From Streptomyces sp. NBC_00154 (GTDB taxonomy: Bacteria > Actinomycetota > Actinomycetes > Streptomycetales > Streptomycetaceae), in the NCBI RefSeq assembly GCF_026342835.1, contig NZ_JAPEMI010000001.1, forward strand, positions 434,001 through 498,000: a DNA stretch of 64,000 nt, written 5' to 3'. A model generated the notes under the pieces. It saw only the letters and a list, made by a program, of their open reading frames with translations, ran no database searches and had not been told where the DNA came from. The position numbers and the translations under genes were made by a program. This document shows positions 1 to 8,525 of this stretch, one piece after another (positions within the stretch are counted from its first letter, which is position 1; the number at the start of each line of letters is the position of its first letter).

Positions 1-2
1 TC

Positions 3-920
3 TACGTCGTCTCCCCGTGGAGCCGGGGCGGCTGGGTCGACTCCGAGGTGTTCGACCACACCTCGGTCGGCATGTTCCTCGAGCAGCGCTTCGGCGTCCA
101 GATCGACGCCATCAGCCCGTGGCACCGCGCCGTCTCCGGTGACCTCAGCTCGGCGTTCGACTTCAAGCACCCGAACAAGCAGCGGTTCCCGGAACTCCCC
201 GACCAGAGCGACTGGGCCGCCTCCGACGCCCACCAGCGCACCATGCCTTCACCGAAGGCGCCGGCGGCACCGGAGCCGCTGTTCCAGGAGCGCGGGACGC
301 GCTACTCCCGCGCGCTGCCGTACGAACTCCACACCGACGCCTCCACCGACCACGGCACGGGCACGGTCACCCTCCAGTTCCTCAACTCCGGTCACAAGGG
401 TGCCGTCTTCCACGTGTACGACAGGCTTCATCTCGACCGGATCCCGCGGCGTTACACCGTCGAGGCCGGGAAGCGGCTCGCCGACGTGTGGGACGCCACG
501 GCCACGGACTCGGGCGCGTACGACCTCGAGGTCCACGGTCCGGGCGGCTTCTTCCGTTCCTTCACCGGGAATACGGCCTCCAAGGCCAACCCGGAGCTCC
601 GGGTCCGGTACGACCGTCACGGCAAGTCCGTCCTCGTCACCGTGCACAATCCCGGACCGAAGGCGGTCACGCTGCACGTCGAGCCCCACGCCTACCGCTT
701 CACCGAGCCCCGGACGATCCATGTGCCGTCCCGCAAGGAAGTCGAGCGGCGCTGGTCGCTGAACCCGAGCGGTCACTGGTACGACTTCACCGTCACCGTG
801 GACGGCTCGTCGCTCGAGCGCCGCTTCGCCGGCCGCGTGGAAACCGGCGGGGACGGCATCAGCGACCCGGCCATGGCAGCCCACATCCAGCAGGCGGAGA
901 GTGCCGTAGGCGCCAACTGA
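3..920 (+). CDS. Phospholipase C, phosphocholine-specific type, C-terminal part (5' end outside window)
   Basis: The frame is open from the window edge to the TGA at 918-920, so the N-terminus and probably most of the catalytic phosphoesterase domain lie upstream. The visible 305 residues begin in the end of the phosphoesterase domain, with the DSEVFDHTSVGMFLE segment typical of bacterial acid-phosphatase-like phospholipase C. Two beta-rich repeats follow (about residues 110-195 and 200-280 of the visible part), matching the pair of C-terminal domains found in phosphocholine-hydrolysing phospholipases C. Family members are exported and split phosphatidylcholine or sphingomyelin outside the cell. 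The secretion signal cannot be seen here. A strong hairpin follows 8 bp after the stop. Family call is firm; substrate is inferred. Confidence 0.85.
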   Translation, partial: YVVSPWSRGGWVDSEVFDHTSVGMFLEQRFGVQIDAISPWHRAVSGDLSSAFDFKHPNKQRFPELPDQSDWAASDAHQRTMPSPKAPAAPEPLFQERGTRYSRALPYELHTDASTDHGTGTVTLQFLNSGHKGAVFHVYDRLHLDRIPRRYTVEAGKRLADVWDATATDSGAYDLEVHGPGGFFRSFTGNTASKANPELRVRYDRHGKSVLVTVHNPGPKAVTLHVEPHAYRFTEPRTIHVPSRKEVERRWSLNPSGHWYDFTVTVDGSSLERRFAGRVETGGDGISDPAMAAHIQQAESAVGAN

Positions 921-927
921 TACCGGC

Positions 928-964
928 CCCGGGCGTCGCAGAGACACACCCTGCGGCGCCCGGG
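928..964. terminator. Hairpin terminator after phospholipase C gene
   Basis: A 14-bp stem (928-941 with 951-964, one G-U pair) and a 9-nt loop sit between two convergent genes. There is no T-run, as is usual in Streptomyces. It could serve both strands. Confidence 0.7.
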
Positions 965-1031
965 TAGCTCGCATCACAACCGGTGCGCACCCCGGTGGGC
1001 TCAGATCTCTCCGACATCGTTCCCGGGAGTT

Positions 1032-3230
1032 TCACGCCGTGGGCCTCAAGGGCTGCGTCCGGGCGATGAGCAGGGCGACGTCATCGGGGCCGTCGAGACG
1101 CCGCAGCTCCTGAAGGAGCCGGTCGCAGGTTTTCTCCAGGGAACGGTCGGGCGCGTCCAGCACGCGAAGGAGAGTCTTCAGGCGTCTGTCGATGGGGTCG
1201 TGGCGGGTTTCGACCAGTCCGTCGGTGTACAGGACCAGCTGGTCGCCGAGGCCGAGGTCGAAGGTGGTGGTCTCGAAGGAGACGCCACCCGCTCCCAACG
1301 GGATGCCGGTGGGCAGGTCGAGCAGTTCCGGATGCTTTCCGCTGCGCACGAGGACGGGGGGAAGGTGGCCGGCGGTGGCGATGTGGCACTCGGCGCGGTG
1401 TGGGTCGTAAACGGCGTACACGCAGGTGGCGATGGGGTGCCCCAGTCCCGAGGTGATCTTGTCCAGGTGCTGAAGAACCTCGGCGGGGTCGAGGTCGAGG
1501 TCGGCGAAGGCACTGGTGGCGGCACGCAGACGGCCCATGGTGGCGGCAGCGCCGATGCCGCTGCCCATGACGTCGCCCACAACGAGTGCGGTCTTGTCGC
1601 CATCGAGCGGCAGGACGTCGTACCAGTCGCCGCCGACCTCGAATGCGGCCTGTGCGGGCCGGTACCGGGAGGCAACCTGCAGGCCGGGAAGGCGGGGCGG
1701 GTGTTCCGGAAGGAGGCTGCGCTGCAGGGTCTCGGCGGCGTTGCGCACCCTCTGGTGCGAGCAGGCGTTGTCGATGCACATGGCGGTGCGAGAGGCCAGC
1801 TCACCGGCGAGGGCGAGGTCGTCCTCGTCGAAGGGCAGCGGGTTGCGCGCACGGGTGAGGCCCAGGAAGCCGAGGATCTGGCCGCGCGCGGTGAGTGGGA
1901 CCGCGATGTAGGAGTGCACGCCGGCGCGGGCCAGCAGGGCAGCGGCGTGGTCGTCGCGGGCGATGCGCGCCAGGTCGTTGTCATCCGCTCGGGTGATCAG
2001 GATCGGGCGGCCGGTGCGTACGCATTCGGTGGCCAGTCGGCCGGTGCCGTAAGCGGCCAGGTGGCCGGGTGGGTCGGCGGCCTCAGCGGCTTCGGTCGGG
2101 TATGCGGCCTTGACCGCGAGGGCGCGAAAGAGCGCGGGGCCGTCGCGAGCTGCCAGGTGACAGTCTTCCAGGACGGAATCCAGGACGTCGACCGCGACCA
2201 CGTCGGCGAGCTCGGGAACGGTGACCTCGGCCAGCTCCCGGGCGGTCTTTTCCACCTCCAAGGTGGTGCCGATGCGCACGGAGCTGTCGGCGATCAGGGC
2301 CAGACGCCGCCGGGCCCTGGCAGCCTCCATGGCTGCCTGATGCCGGTCGGTGACATCCACCACCAGTTCGGCCACCCCGAGGACCCGCCCCTGGGGGTCC
2401 TCCAGCCGGTACAACGAGATCGACCAGGCATGCTCGTGCTCCGGGTCGGCGGGGCTGCGGCCGACGACGGTGGACCGCTCGACCATGTGGATCCCGGTCT
2501 CCAGGACCTGCCACATCGCGGACTCGACCACCTCGAACTTCGAGGAGGTCATGATCTCGCGGTAGTGCCGGCCGAGGTGGTCATCCGCGGGTATGCCGTG
2601 CATCCGCTCCAAGGCGGGGTTGACGGACACGTACCGCAGGTCGGTGTCGAGGATCGCCAGCCCCATGGGGGACTGGGAGATCAGCCGGGTGGACAGTGCG
2701 ACATCCCGCTCCACCTCACGCAACGTCGACTCGTCGGTAGCGAGCCCGAGGGCGTAGAAGTCGCCGCGGTCGTCCAGCAGCCTCGTGTTACGGAACTCCA
2801 CCAGACGGGCACTGCCGTCCTTGTGCCGGATGGGGAACGCTCCGGCCCAGCTCTCACCGGTCCCCATGACGTGGGCGAACAGCTTGATCATCAGTTCCCA
2901 GTGCTGTTCATGGACGAGCACCTGCACCGCGTACCGCCCGAGCACCTCATCAGCGGCATAGCCGAACACTTTCTCGGCCTGCGGGCTCCACAGGACGATC
3001 CGCCCATCGCCGTCCAGCAGCAGCGCGGCGAAACCGAGGAGGTCCACCAGCCCGCTCGGCTGCGACGACCGCGCCTCCGGCCGACCGGCGTCAGCCACGC
3101 CCCCTTCGACCTCGCTCACCCGGGCACTCCTTCCGTCGGCTGGCCGCGTGGACCCTCCCACGCCCCGGTCCGTGGCCCGACCACTTACCTGCGGCCCGTC
3201 CCCCTGTTCACTGAGTGCTTCGGTTTCCAT
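1032..3230 (-). CDS. PAS-PAS-GAF-SpoIIE (RsbU-type) serine phosphatase
   Basis: A multidomain PP2C-family phosphatase of about 732 residues, predicted to dephosphorylate an anti-anti-sigma (STAS) protein in response to small ligands or redox. Two PAS domains (about residues 40-165 and 175-300) precede a GAF domain (about 315-500) and a SpoIIE catalytic domain (about 515-732). The catalytic domain shows the GGDWYDV, GDVMGSG, LYTDGLVE and DDVALL metal-site motifs. No C-terminal HATPase domain is present, unlike the phosphatase at 6002-8452. The frame is open back to 3401. I chose ATG 3230 because the extra N-terminal stretch is low-complexity Arg/Pro and GGGGGA lies just upstream, but the start is uncertain. 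No sigma, anti-sigma or STAS gene is adjacent. Confidence 0.85.
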   Translation of the reverse strand: METEALSEQGDGPQVSGRATDRGVGGSTRPADGRSARVSEVEGGVADAGRPEARSSQPSGLVDLLGFAALLLDGDGRIVLWSPQAEKVFGYAADEVLGRYAVQVLVHEQHWELMIKLFAHVMGTGESWAGAFPIRHKDGSARLVEFRNTRLLDDRGDFYALGLATDESTLREVERDVALSTRLISQSPMGLAILDTDLRYVSVNPALERMHGIPADDHLGRHYREIMTSSKFEVVESAMWQVLETGIHMVERSTVVGRSPADPEHEHAWSISLYRLEDPQGRVLGVAELVVDVTDRHQAAMEAARARRRLALIADSSVRIGTTLEVEKTARELAEVTVPELADVVAVDVLDSVLEDCHLAARDGPALFRALAVKAAYPTEAAEAADPPGHLAAYGTGRLATECVRTGRPILITRADDNDLARIARDDHAAALLARAGVHSYIAVPLTARGQILGFLGLTRARNPLPFDEDDLALAGELASRTAMCIDNACSHQRVRNAAETLQRSLLPEHPPRLPGLQVASRYRPAQAAFEVGGDWYDVLPLDGDKTALVVGDVMGSGIGAAATMGRLRAATSAFADLDLDPAEVLQHLDKITSGLGHPIATCVYAVYDPHRAECHIATAGHLPPVLVRSGKHPELLDLPTGIPLGAGGVSFETTTFDLGLGDQLVLYTDGLVETRHDPIDRRLKTLLRVLDAPDRSLEKTCDRLLQELRRLDGPDDVALLIARTQPLRPTA

Positions 3231-3610
3231 GGTCCCCCGGATCGATCGAACACACATCCGTCCGTACGGGGCCGTCGGACCGAGCCCAGCCGATGCGCCC
3301 TTCGGCCGGCGGTTGCGCGGCGGCCGCGCGGGCTCCGCCGACGTCGTCCACGAGAACCGTGGCGGCCTCGATCCCGGACGGCGACCGGGACGCGAAGTCA
3401 CGGGGCGTGGAGGTCGCGCCGGTTCAGCACCAACTGCACCGACGTGTCCTCCGCGTACCGATCCTCACCACTGGACCGCCCCAACTCCTCATGGACTTGC
3501 TGAAGTTGGGACGCCGATTCCGCACAGGCAGTCAGGGTCCCCTCGTCGGCCTGACGCCGGCCGGACAGAGGACCGGGATGCGGTACTCCCGATCGCCACC
3601 GGTGGAGCAT
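3208..3610 (-). pseudogene. Possible frameshifted small protein gene
   Basis: From ATG 3610 the minus strand encodes a protein-like stretch (for example GEDRYAEDTSVQLVLN) that stops at 3398. Directly after this stop, the next frame continues with high-GC3 coding-like sequence (DFASRSPSGIEAATVLVDD) to a stop at 3208. Together this looks like one small gene split by a single-base frameshift. I do not recognise the family. Its 3' part overlaps the candidate start of the downstream phosphatase. It may instead be chance open frame in a GC-rich intergenic region, so confidence is low. Confidence 0.25.
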
Positions 3611-3766
3611 CCCCCGGCGCCGCCGAGGCGGCCGCGACGCCGCGTCGGCCCACAACAAAAGAATTGACCATATGTTCGAATTCTTTGCCAGTCGGAGGGC
3701 ACGAACAACGAATAGCGTGGCCGGCCAGTCACCAGTCATGTCCCTCGACCAGGAGGCAGTAAGACC
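3231..3766. other. 536-bp intergenic region between divergent genes
   Basis: No intact gene is convincing here. It holds the possible frameshifted frame (3208-3610) and an AT-rich palindromic element at 3658-3686. The last 110 bp are markedly AT-richer than the surroundings and probably carry the promoter of the VOC gene at 3767. Confidence 0.6.
3658..3686. promoter_or_regulatory. AT-rich inverted repeat upstream of VOC gene
   Basis: Arms AAAGAATT and AATTCTTT are perfectly complementary across a 13-bp spacer, about 80 bp before the VOC start. Such an AT-rich dyad stands out in this GC-rich DNA and is a plausible operator or promoter element. No regulator gene is adjacent. Confidence 0.4.
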
Positions 3767-4555
3767 ATGGCCGCAAGACCTGAAGGCGCGCCCTGTTGGG
3801 CCGACGCGATGTTCCCCGACCTGGAGGCCGCCAAGGGCTTCTACGGTGAACTGCTGGGCTGGACCTTCGGCGAGTCGTCGGAGGAGTACGGCAACTACAC
3901 GCAGGCGTACTCGGGCGGCAAGAATGTCGCCGCCCTCTCCCCCCAGATGCCCGGCTGGGAAGGCCCGCCGGCCTGGAGCATCTACATCTCCTCGTCGGAC
4001 GTCGACGCCGCCGCCGCCAAGATCCGCGACAATGGCGGCGAGTTGATGATGGAGCCCATGTCCGTCGGCGAGTTCGGCAAGATGCTGATGGCCAAGGACC
4101 CGAGCGGCGTCGTCTTCGGCGTCTGGCAGGCGGGCACGCACGAGGGCTTCGAGAAGCAGGGCGAGGCCGGCGCGTTCTGCTGGGCCGAGGTCACCACACG
4201 CGATGCCGAGAAGGCCGACGGCTTCTTCCCCGCTGTCTTCGGTTACGGCGTAAAGACCATGCAGGACGAGGCCATCGACTTCAAGCTCTACGCCCTCGAT
4301 GACGACACCGCGCTCGGCCGGATGAAGATGACGAAGGACTGGCCGGCCGAGGTCCCTCCGTACGTCAACGTCTACTTCGCTGTCGACAACTGCGACGACG
4401 CGATCGCCACCGTCACCAAGCACGGCGGCCACGTGCACTTCGGCCCGCACGACAGCCCGTTCGGCCGCTTCGCGGCCGTCTCCGACCCGCAGGGCGCGGC
4501 CTTTTCCGTGATCGACCTCAAGACAACGAAGGGTGAGATGCCCAAGATCACCTGA
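3767..4555 (+). CDS. VOC-family protein, two glyoxalase-fold domains
   Basis: A 262-residue cytosolic protein with two tandem vicinal-oxygen-chelate modules (about residues 8-120 and 135-258). Each has the pattern of a substrate-module start (FPDLEAAKGFYGELLGW; VTTRDAEKADGFFPAVFGY) and ends in a DPxGA/V-type strand. This two-module layout is common in Streptomyces and is often annotated as glyoxalase or hydroxylase, but the reaction is unknown. AGGAGG at 3751-3756 sits 10 bp before the ATG and fixes the start. It is transcribed alone and ends at a strong hairpin. A paralogous VOC protein lies at 8526-9359, on the other side of two phosphatases. Confidence 0.85.
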   Translation: MAARPEGAPCWADAMFPDLEAAKGFYGELLGWTFGESSEEYGNYTQAYSGGKNVAALSPQMPGWEGPPAWSIYISSSDVDAAAAKIRDNGGELMMEPMSVGEFGKMLMAKDPSGVVFGVWQAGTHEGFEKQGEAGAFCWAEVTTRDAEKADGFFPAVFGYGVKTMQDEAIDFKLYALDDDTALGRMKMTKDWPAEVPPYVNVYFAVDNCDDAIATVTKHGGHVHFGPHDSPFGRFAAVSDPQGAAFSVIDLKTTKGEMPKIT

Positions 4556-4585
4556 GCGAGGGGGAACCGCCGCCCCTCCCTGCTC

Positions 4586-4616
4586 CGGTCCGCGGCCGCT
4601 CGTCGGCCGCGGACCG
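4586..4616. terminator. Bidirectional hairpin between convergent genes
   Basis: A perfect 13-bp stem (4586-4598 with 4604-4616) with a 5-nt loop lies 30 bp after the VOC stop and about 100 bp beyond the stop of the convergent phosphatase gene. Confidence 0.75.
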
Positions 4617-4713
4617 ACCACGAAGGACGCCGAGCGGCAGGATCGGTCCCGCTCTGCTGCTGCGGCAGCCGCTCGCCGCGCTCATCCCCGCGGTCGCTTC
4701 CGGAGCCGTGGCG

Positions 4714-5862
4714 TCACTCGTCAACATGGATGATCTTTCCGTGCGGGCGGTCCCAGTGGTGGGCGGGTGGTCGGTGGATCGCGATGAGGGCGGCGTCGTC
4801 ACCGAGGCGTCCGCCGGCGTGGGCGAGGAGATCACGCCGGATGTGGTGCAGGAGCGCCTTGGGGTTGCACTCGGTCCACTGTGCCGCGCGCTGCGTGAAC
4901 GGATAGAAGTCACCGGCCCGGTCACGGGCCTCGATGACGCCGTCGGTGTACAGGACGAGGGTGTCTCCGACCTCGAAGGTGAACACGTCAAGGGTGTGGG
5001 CGGGTCGCGTCAGGCCGAGCCCCAGCGGGGGCGCGGGATGCAGACTCGGGACGGTGACGGAGTGGCCGGGGCTGAGCAGCAGGGGCGGGGGGTGCCCGCA
5101 GCCGGTCATCCGGGTGATGTGGTCGTCGTCGGGGATCTCCAGCAGCAGGGCGGTGACGAAGCGTTCCCCGACCTCACCCTCCGGCTCGGAGAATTCTGCC
5201 TGGTAGCGGTCCACGCTCTGATCCAGGGCGTCGGCCAGTGCGGGCAGGGACGTGTGCTGGTGGGCGGCCTCGCGGAAGGCGCCGAGGAGCAGTGCGGCCT
5301 CTCCGATGGCCGCCAGGCCCTTGCCCCGCACATCCCCGATCATCACTCGGGTACTGCCGTCGGTGCGGGTCGCCGCGTACAGGTCACCACCGATCTCGGC
5401 CTCGTCCTCGGCGGCCAGGTACAGGCAGGCAGTCCGCAGTGGACCGATCCGGTCCGGGAGGGGCCACAGCAGCACGTGCTGCGCGGCCTCGGCCACCGAC
5501 CGCACCTGCGCCAGCTTCCGTTCGCGCCGTTCGCGCACCACGCAGAAGCACACGATCAGACATGAGAGCACCGCCAGCGCGACGACCTGCACCACCACGT
5601 TGCGGGAGAAATACGCGCCGAAGTGCCAGCCGATGTAAGCCTGGGCAGCCACGGCGAGGAGTCCGATCGCACCGGTCAGCCGGGGACCGGCGAACGAGGC
5701 GGTGATCGCCGGTGCGATGACCAGCAGCGGGCCGAGGTGCACGTCGGCCGGGACCAGGATGTCCACGACCGTGATCACCACGATGAGCGCGATCGGGATC
5801 ACCAGCAGCGCATGGCTCGACTGCCATGGCCGCCAACCGGCAGAACGCTGCCCACCTCCCAT
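4714..5862 (-). CDS. Membrane-anchored PP2C/SpoIIE-type phosphatase
   Basis: About 382 residues. The N-terminal third has three to four hydrophobic spans (for example LLVIPIALIVVITVVDILV), so the protein is an integral membrane protein with a cytosolic C-terminal catalytic domain (about residues 150-370). Metal-site motifs are present: GGDLYAA, GDVRGKG, LYTDGVIE and DDAALI. This membrane-phosphatase type is frequent in Streptomyces; targets are generally unknown. The frame is open to 6042, but that would overlap the upstream gene. ATG 5862 precedes the first membrane span, though it lacks a good ribosome site, so the start could be GTG 5871 or further upstream. It lies 139 bp behind the phosphatase gene at 6002-8452, on the same strand, and may share its transcript. 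Confidence 0.8.
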   Translation of the reverse strand: MGGGQRSAGWRPWQSSHALLVIPIALIVVITVVDILVPADVHLGPLLVIAPAITASFAGPRLTGAIGLLAVAAQAYIGWHFGAYFSRNVVVQVVALAVLSCLIVCFCVVRERRERKLAQVRSVAEAAQHVLLWPLPDRIGPLRTACLYLAAEDEAEIGGDLYAATRTDGSTRVMIGDVRGKGLAAIGEAALLLGAFREAAHQHTSLPALADALDQSVDRYQAEFSEPEGEVGERFVTALLLEIPDDDHITRMTGCGHPPPLLLSPGHSVTVPSLHPAPPLGLGLTRPAHTLDVFTFEVGDTLVLYTDGVIEARDRAGDFYPFTQRAAQWTECNPKALLHHIRRDLLAHAGGRLGDDAALIAIHRPPAHHWDRPHGKIIHVDE

Positions 5863-6001
5863 AGCTTCCACAGTGCACCGTCCGAGGGAGGCTGACGAGC
5901 GGGGCACACCACGAAGACCTGGCCAGGCGGGGAAGACCGCCTGGCGGCAGTCGTCGAGCAGGCGTATCCGCGCGCACGGCCGCGTCCCGAGTCCCACCGA
6001 C

Positions 6002-8452
6002 TCACTGCGAAAGGCACAGCTCGGCCCAGATGATCTTGCCACGTGCGGCGTAGCGGGTGCCCCAGTGGTCGGTGAGCTGGGCGACGAGGAACAGGCCGCG
6101 ACCGCCCTCGTCGTCGGTGTGGGCCCGGCGCAGGTGCGGGGCCGTGCTGTTGCCGTCGGACACTTCGCAGATGAGGCTCTGATCGTGGATCAGGCGTAGC
6201 CGGATGGGCGGCTTGCCGTACCGGATGGCGTTGGTGACCAGCTCGCTGACCACCAGTTCGGCGACGTACGAGAGGTCCTGCAGCCCCCACAGGTCCAGCT
6301 GCCGGGTGGCCGCGGCCCGCGCGTCCACCACGATGGCGGGATCCAACGGCAGATCCCAGGAAGCCACCCGGTCCGGGCCGAGTGCCCGGGTGCGGGCGAC
6401 CAGCAGCGCGACATCGTCCGGCGGCCGGAACGGCAGCAGCGCCGCGATCAGCTGATCGCAGATGTCTTCGAGCGCGGGCTCCGGTTGGGACAGGATGCGG
6501 CGCAGCGAGTCCAGGCCGATGTCGATGTCCTGGTCCCGGGCCAGGATCAGCCCGTTGGTGTACAGGACGAGCAGGCTGCCCTCGGCAAGGTCCAGTTCGG
6601 TCGTCTCGAACGGCAGTCCCCCCAGACCCAGCGGAGGCCCTGCGGGCACCTCCGGGAAGTCGACGCTGCCGCCGGGGCCCGCCACAGCGGGCGGATAGTG
6701 GCCGGCACTGGCGAGCGTGCAGCGCCGCTCGGCGGGGTCGTACACCGCGTACAGACAGGTTGCCCCGATCGCCGGCCCGTCGGCGTGGGGTTCGTCGCGG
6801 CCCCCACCTTCTTCCTCGGTGAGGCGGGCCACCAGGTCGTCGAGATGGGTGAGCAGTTCGTCAGGCGGCAGGTCCAGGTCGGCCAGGGTGTGCACCGCGG
6901 CGCGCAGCCGCCCCATGGTGGCCGAGGCCTGCACTCCGTGTCCGGGCACATCCCCCACCACCAGGGCGACCCGGGCCCCGGACAGTGGGATCACATCGAA
7001 CCAGTCCCCGCCCAGATCGGTGTCCGAGCCGGCGGGCTGGTAGCGGCCGGCGACCTCCACCGCGTTGAGGACCGGCAGGCACTGCGGGAGCAGGCTGCGC
7101 TGCAGGGCCAGGGCGGTCTTGTGTTCGCGCGTGTAGCGGCGGGCGTTGTCCATGCAGAGAGCGGCCCGGGATGCCAGTTCGGCGGCCAAGGTGACGTCGT
7201 CGTCGTCAAAGGGCTCGGGATCCCGCCAGCGGTAGAACGTGGCCACGCCCATCAGGACGTTCCGCGCGGTCAGGGGTACGGCGATGAGCGAGTGGAGCCT
7301 GGTGGCACGGATGATCGCAGCCCGCTTGGGATCCTCGTCCAGCCACGGCGCCGTGAGGTCCAGGTGAGCGATGAATTTCGCCTCGAGATCGGCCATGCAC
7401 AGGGCCTGGGGCGAGGCCGGACCGAATCGGCTCAGTTCGCCCACGGCCAACGCCTTCGGTGGCCGCGTCGACTCGGGAACGGTCTCGTGGGCCGCCCGAC
7501 GCAATGTGAGGCCCTGGTCGGCCGGGCCGGGCGTGGGTGTGTCACCCCGGAGCACCGAGTCCAGCAGATCCACCGTCACGCTGTCCGCCAGTCGGTGGAG
7601 CGCCACCTCGGCCAGTTCCTTTGCGGTGCGCCCCACATCCAGGGTGGTGCCGATACGTATGCTCGCCTCGTTGATCAGCTGCATCCGCTCCCTGGCCCGG
7701 TGGGCATCGGTGATGTCGACGACCGCGTGGCACAGTCCGAGCGCCGTTCCCTCGGAGTCCTGGAGCCGGAAGATCCCGGTGGACCAGACGTGCTCGCGGC
7801 TGGGATCGGCCGGGGTGAGGCCGCGTTGGATGAAGTCGAGCACCGGTTCGCCGGTGGCCAGGACGCGTTTCATCACCGTCTCGATCTCGGCGGCGTTCAG
7901 GTCGGGCAGCGCCTCGCTGATCCGCTTGCCCAGCCGCTGCCCGATCGGCACACCGGTCATCCGCTCCAGTGCCAGATTGCGCCGGGTGCAGCGGAGATCG
8001 GTGTCGGAGACCAGCAGACCGACCGGTGACTGGTTGAACAGGCCGGACAGTACCGCGAAGTCTTCCTCCCACCGCCGTGTCTCGGCCTCCTCGGCGGCCA
8101 GCAGCAGCCAGAACCGTGCCTCGTCCGGGCCCACCCAGGGGTGTGCCCGCAGAGCCACAGCTTGGTCTCGCCCGTCCTTGCAGCGCAGAGTGGCACCGAT
8201 CTGCCGCCCCTGCGCCGCCTCGTGGCTCAGGGCGGCCGCCCTGAGGACTGCTGCGCGCCCGGCAGCGGCGAGCAGGGACGCAGCAGGCTGCCCCAGAACC
8301 TCGGCGGCTTCGTAGCCCAGCAGCTGCTCTGCACCCGCACTCCACCCGACGAGAACCCCGCGGGCGTCCATCACCGCTGCGGCCGCTCGAGTGGCAGCGA
8401 ACGGGCTGCCGGACGCACTGCCGACCTCGGTGTGGTGTGTGTCCGGTGCCAT
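6002..8452 (-). CDS. PAS-PAS-GAF-SpoIIE phosphatase with C-terminal HATPase (anti-sigma-like) domain
   Basis: An 816-residue sensor combining both activities of an RsbU/RsbW switch. It has two PAS domains (about residues 20-140 and 150-270), GAF (about 285-470), SpoIIE phosphatase (about 485-680; GGDWFDV, GDVPGHG, LYTNGLIL, DDVALLV) and a GHKL ATPase of the anti-sigma type (about 690-816). The ATPase has an N-box ELVVSELVTNAIRYG and a GGRGLFLV G-box. In the SpoIIE domain the usual LYTDG is LYTNG, so one acidic metal ligand is replaced by Asn. This may weaken or alter catalysis. The start ATG 8452 is followed directly by the PAS region. The upstream VOC gene ends 73 bp away on the same strand, consistent with cotranscription. 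Confidence 0.85.
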   Translation of the reverse strand: MAPDTHHTEVGSASGSPFAATRAAAAVMDARGVLVGWSAGAEQLLGYEAAEVLGQPAASLLAAAGRAAVLRAAALSHEAAQGRQIGATLRCKDGRDQAVALRAHPWVGPDEARFWLLLAAEEAETRRWEEDFAVLSGLFNQSPVGLLVSDTDLRCTRRNLALERMTGVPIGQRLGKRISEALPDLNAAEIETVMKRVLATGEPVLDFIQRGLTPADPSREHVWSTGIFRLQDSEGTALGLCHAVVDITDAHRARERMQLINEASIRIGTTLDVGRTAKELAEVALHRLADSVTVDLLDSVLRGDTPTPGPADQGLTLRRAAHETVPESTRPPKALAVGELSRFGPASPQALCMADLEAKFIAHLDLTAPWLDEDPKRAAIIRATRLHSLIAVPLTARNVLMGVATFYRWRDPEPFDDDDVTLAAELASRAALCMDNARRYTREHKTALALQRSLLPQCLPVLNAVEVAGRYQPAGSDTDLGGDWFDVIPLSGARVALVVGDVPGHGVQASATMGRLRAAVHTLADLDLPPDELLTHLDDLVARLTEEEGGGRDEPHADGPAIGATCLYAVYDPAERRCTLASAGHYPPAVAGPGGSVDFPEVPAGPPLGLGGLPFETTELDLAEGSLLVLYTNGLILARDQDIDIGLDSLRRILSQPEPALEDICDQLIAALLPFRPPDDVALLVARTRALGPDRVASWDLPLDPAIVVDARAAATRQLDLWGLQDLSYVAELVVSELVTNAIRYGKPPIRLRLIHDQSLICEVSDGNSTAPHLRRAHTDDEGGRGLFLVAQLTDHWGTRYAARGKIIWAELCLSQ

Positions 8453-8525
8453 GCACCCCGTCCTTGCCGTGTCGTCCTCAGAGACCTTTCCAAGACAGTC
8501 CTGCTCGCGAACGCACTCCCGATTA

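Noticed and set aside
1200..3503. A 767-codon plus-strand open frame
   Set aside because: It is antisense to the PAS/GAF/SpoIIE gene, with shadow composition and no start signal.
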